NCBI GenBank assembly: GCA_039105265.1
Contig: JAPFFF010000006.1
Span: 5,580,001-5,644,000, forward strand
Length of the DNA stretch: 64,000 nt
Origin: Tritrichomonas musculus
Taxonomy: Eukaryota; Parabasalia; Tritrichomonadida; Tritrichomonadidae
Reading direction: 5' to 3'
Under the pieces are notes generated by a model. It was not told the DNA's origin, did no database searches, and worked only from the letters and a program-made list of their open reading frames with translations. Numbering within the stretch: position 1 is the first letter of the stretch; every line of letters begins with the position of its first letter. Both the position numbers and the translations under genes were made by a program. Positions 63,492 to 64,000 of the stretch are shown piece by piece.

Positions 63492-63926
63492 ATGTCTCCA
63501 TTACTATTCGCAATTGACCATAACAAAATTGAAATTGTTCAGTCATTTCTTTCAAATGAATTTATCAAAAAATCAGAAAAAATTGATGCAAATGGCAGAT
63601 CAATGAAAGCACTATTAGGCGATGAAATAGAGATTTTTGAGCTAACAGCATTGTACATGTCTATTGAAAAACAAAACATTAATGCAATCAAATTATTGTT
63701 GGACAGACCTGATATCAATATTAATGAGAAATCAATCCATCTATTAGGCAATAATAAAATGGAACAGAAGGCAGCACTGCATCTTGCAGTTGAAATAGGA
63801 AACCTTGAAATAATAAAACTTTTGCTTGAAAAGAAAGAGATTGACGTTAATATTGAAGATAGTCATGGGAAAAAACCAATCGATTATTCTGAAAATTACG
63901 AAATCAAGCAATTACTTTCAAAATGA
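63492..63926 (+). CDS. Ankyrin-repeat protein, C-terminal part
   Basis: 144 residues with an ATG, holding three ankyrin repeats: SPLLFAIDHNKIEIVQSFLS, TALYMSIEKQNINAIKLLLD and AALHLAVEIGNLEIIKLLLE. It ends with the capping sequence DSHGKKPIDYSENYEIKQLLSK. It is probably the 3' end of a longer DUF3447/ankyrin gene whose upstream repeats (63140-63430) are now out of frame; whether this piece is translated alone is unknown. Paralogue of 1-897. Confidence 0.65.
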   Translation: MSPLLFAIDHNKIEIVQSFLSNEFIKKSEKIDANGRSMKALLGDEIEIFELTALYMSIEKQNINAIKLLLDRPDININEKSIHLLGNNKMEQKAALHLAVEIGNLEIIKLLLEKKEIDVNIEDSHGKKPIDYSENYEIKQLLSK

Positions 63927-64000
63927 TTTTCTATTCATTTTTAAATAGCAATTAATAAAAATAATTAATTAATTTATCATCATGTTATTTTTTTGAATAA

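Noticed and set aside
1-64000. Spliceosomal introns with the trichomonad 3' motif ACTAACACACAG
   Set aside because: Not seen; the genes called here are open without introns.

Overview
The window is a strongly AT-rich stretch of nuclear DNA from a eukaryote, most likely a trichomonad (Parabasalia; a Tritrichomonas-like species is my best guess). The reasons are short intron-free genes, BspA-type LRR_5 proteins, DUF3447/ankyrin proteins, Rho-like and kinase/pseudokinase genes, bacterial-type genes that look laterally acquired, initiator-like TCAYW motifs a few bases before some ATGs, stop codons embedded in TAAA, and a heavy load of DNA transposons. The species is inferred; no marker gene settles it.

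Layout. 1-0.9 kb: a decayed ankyrin gene broken up by 25-bp repeats. A paralogue with an intact 3' exon-like ORF lies at 62.9-63.9 kb. 1.2-22.7 kb: a transposon graveyard. Its centrepiece is a 10.34-kb element (2775-13114) with about 1-kb terminal inverted repeats and a 10-bp target duplication. It carries an HNH endonuclease, two small ORFs and a Ulp1/adenain-like cysteine protease, plus very large GAA/GAC/GAT arrays just inside both ends. Around it are smaller non-autonomous elements: several with perfect 8-bp target duplications (hAT-like), several with TA flanks (Tc1/mariner-like), and one nested insertion that can be unpicked base by base. Between 13.1 and 22.5 kb I see no gene.

22.8-44 kb: host genes. 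These are a PP2C phosphatase, a Cys-rich zinc protein, a BspA-like LRR protein, a broken Rho-like GTPase locus, a protein kinase, an N/Q-rich ORF, a small possible SH3-like protein next to tRNA-Met, a tubby-like protein, a TKL-like pseudokinase and a DUF3447/ankyrin gene. There is also a candidate structured RNA at 43.5 kb. 44.5-54.5 kb: an 1811-residue CARMIL-like LRR protein, an RRM/BTB-like/F5-8C protein, and an armadillo-like protein transcribed divergently from the latter and ending in an 17/18-bp minisatellite. 55.7-63.9 kb: a lactococcin-972-family protein, two more MITE-type elements, a disordered protein, a tRNA-Ile-like relic, a bacterial-type tannase with a complete Ser-Asp-His triad, and the second ankyrin locus.

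The genes do not form one pathway. Signalling (PP2C, kinase, pseudokinase, Rho-like) and cytoskeleton/membrane proteins (CARMIL-like, tubby-like) are interleaved with surface/adhesion-type repeat proteins and bacterial acquisitions, which is typical of trichomonad chromosomes. Most start sites differ from the longest open frame where that frame opens on TTG or GTG; I moved those to the first ATG.
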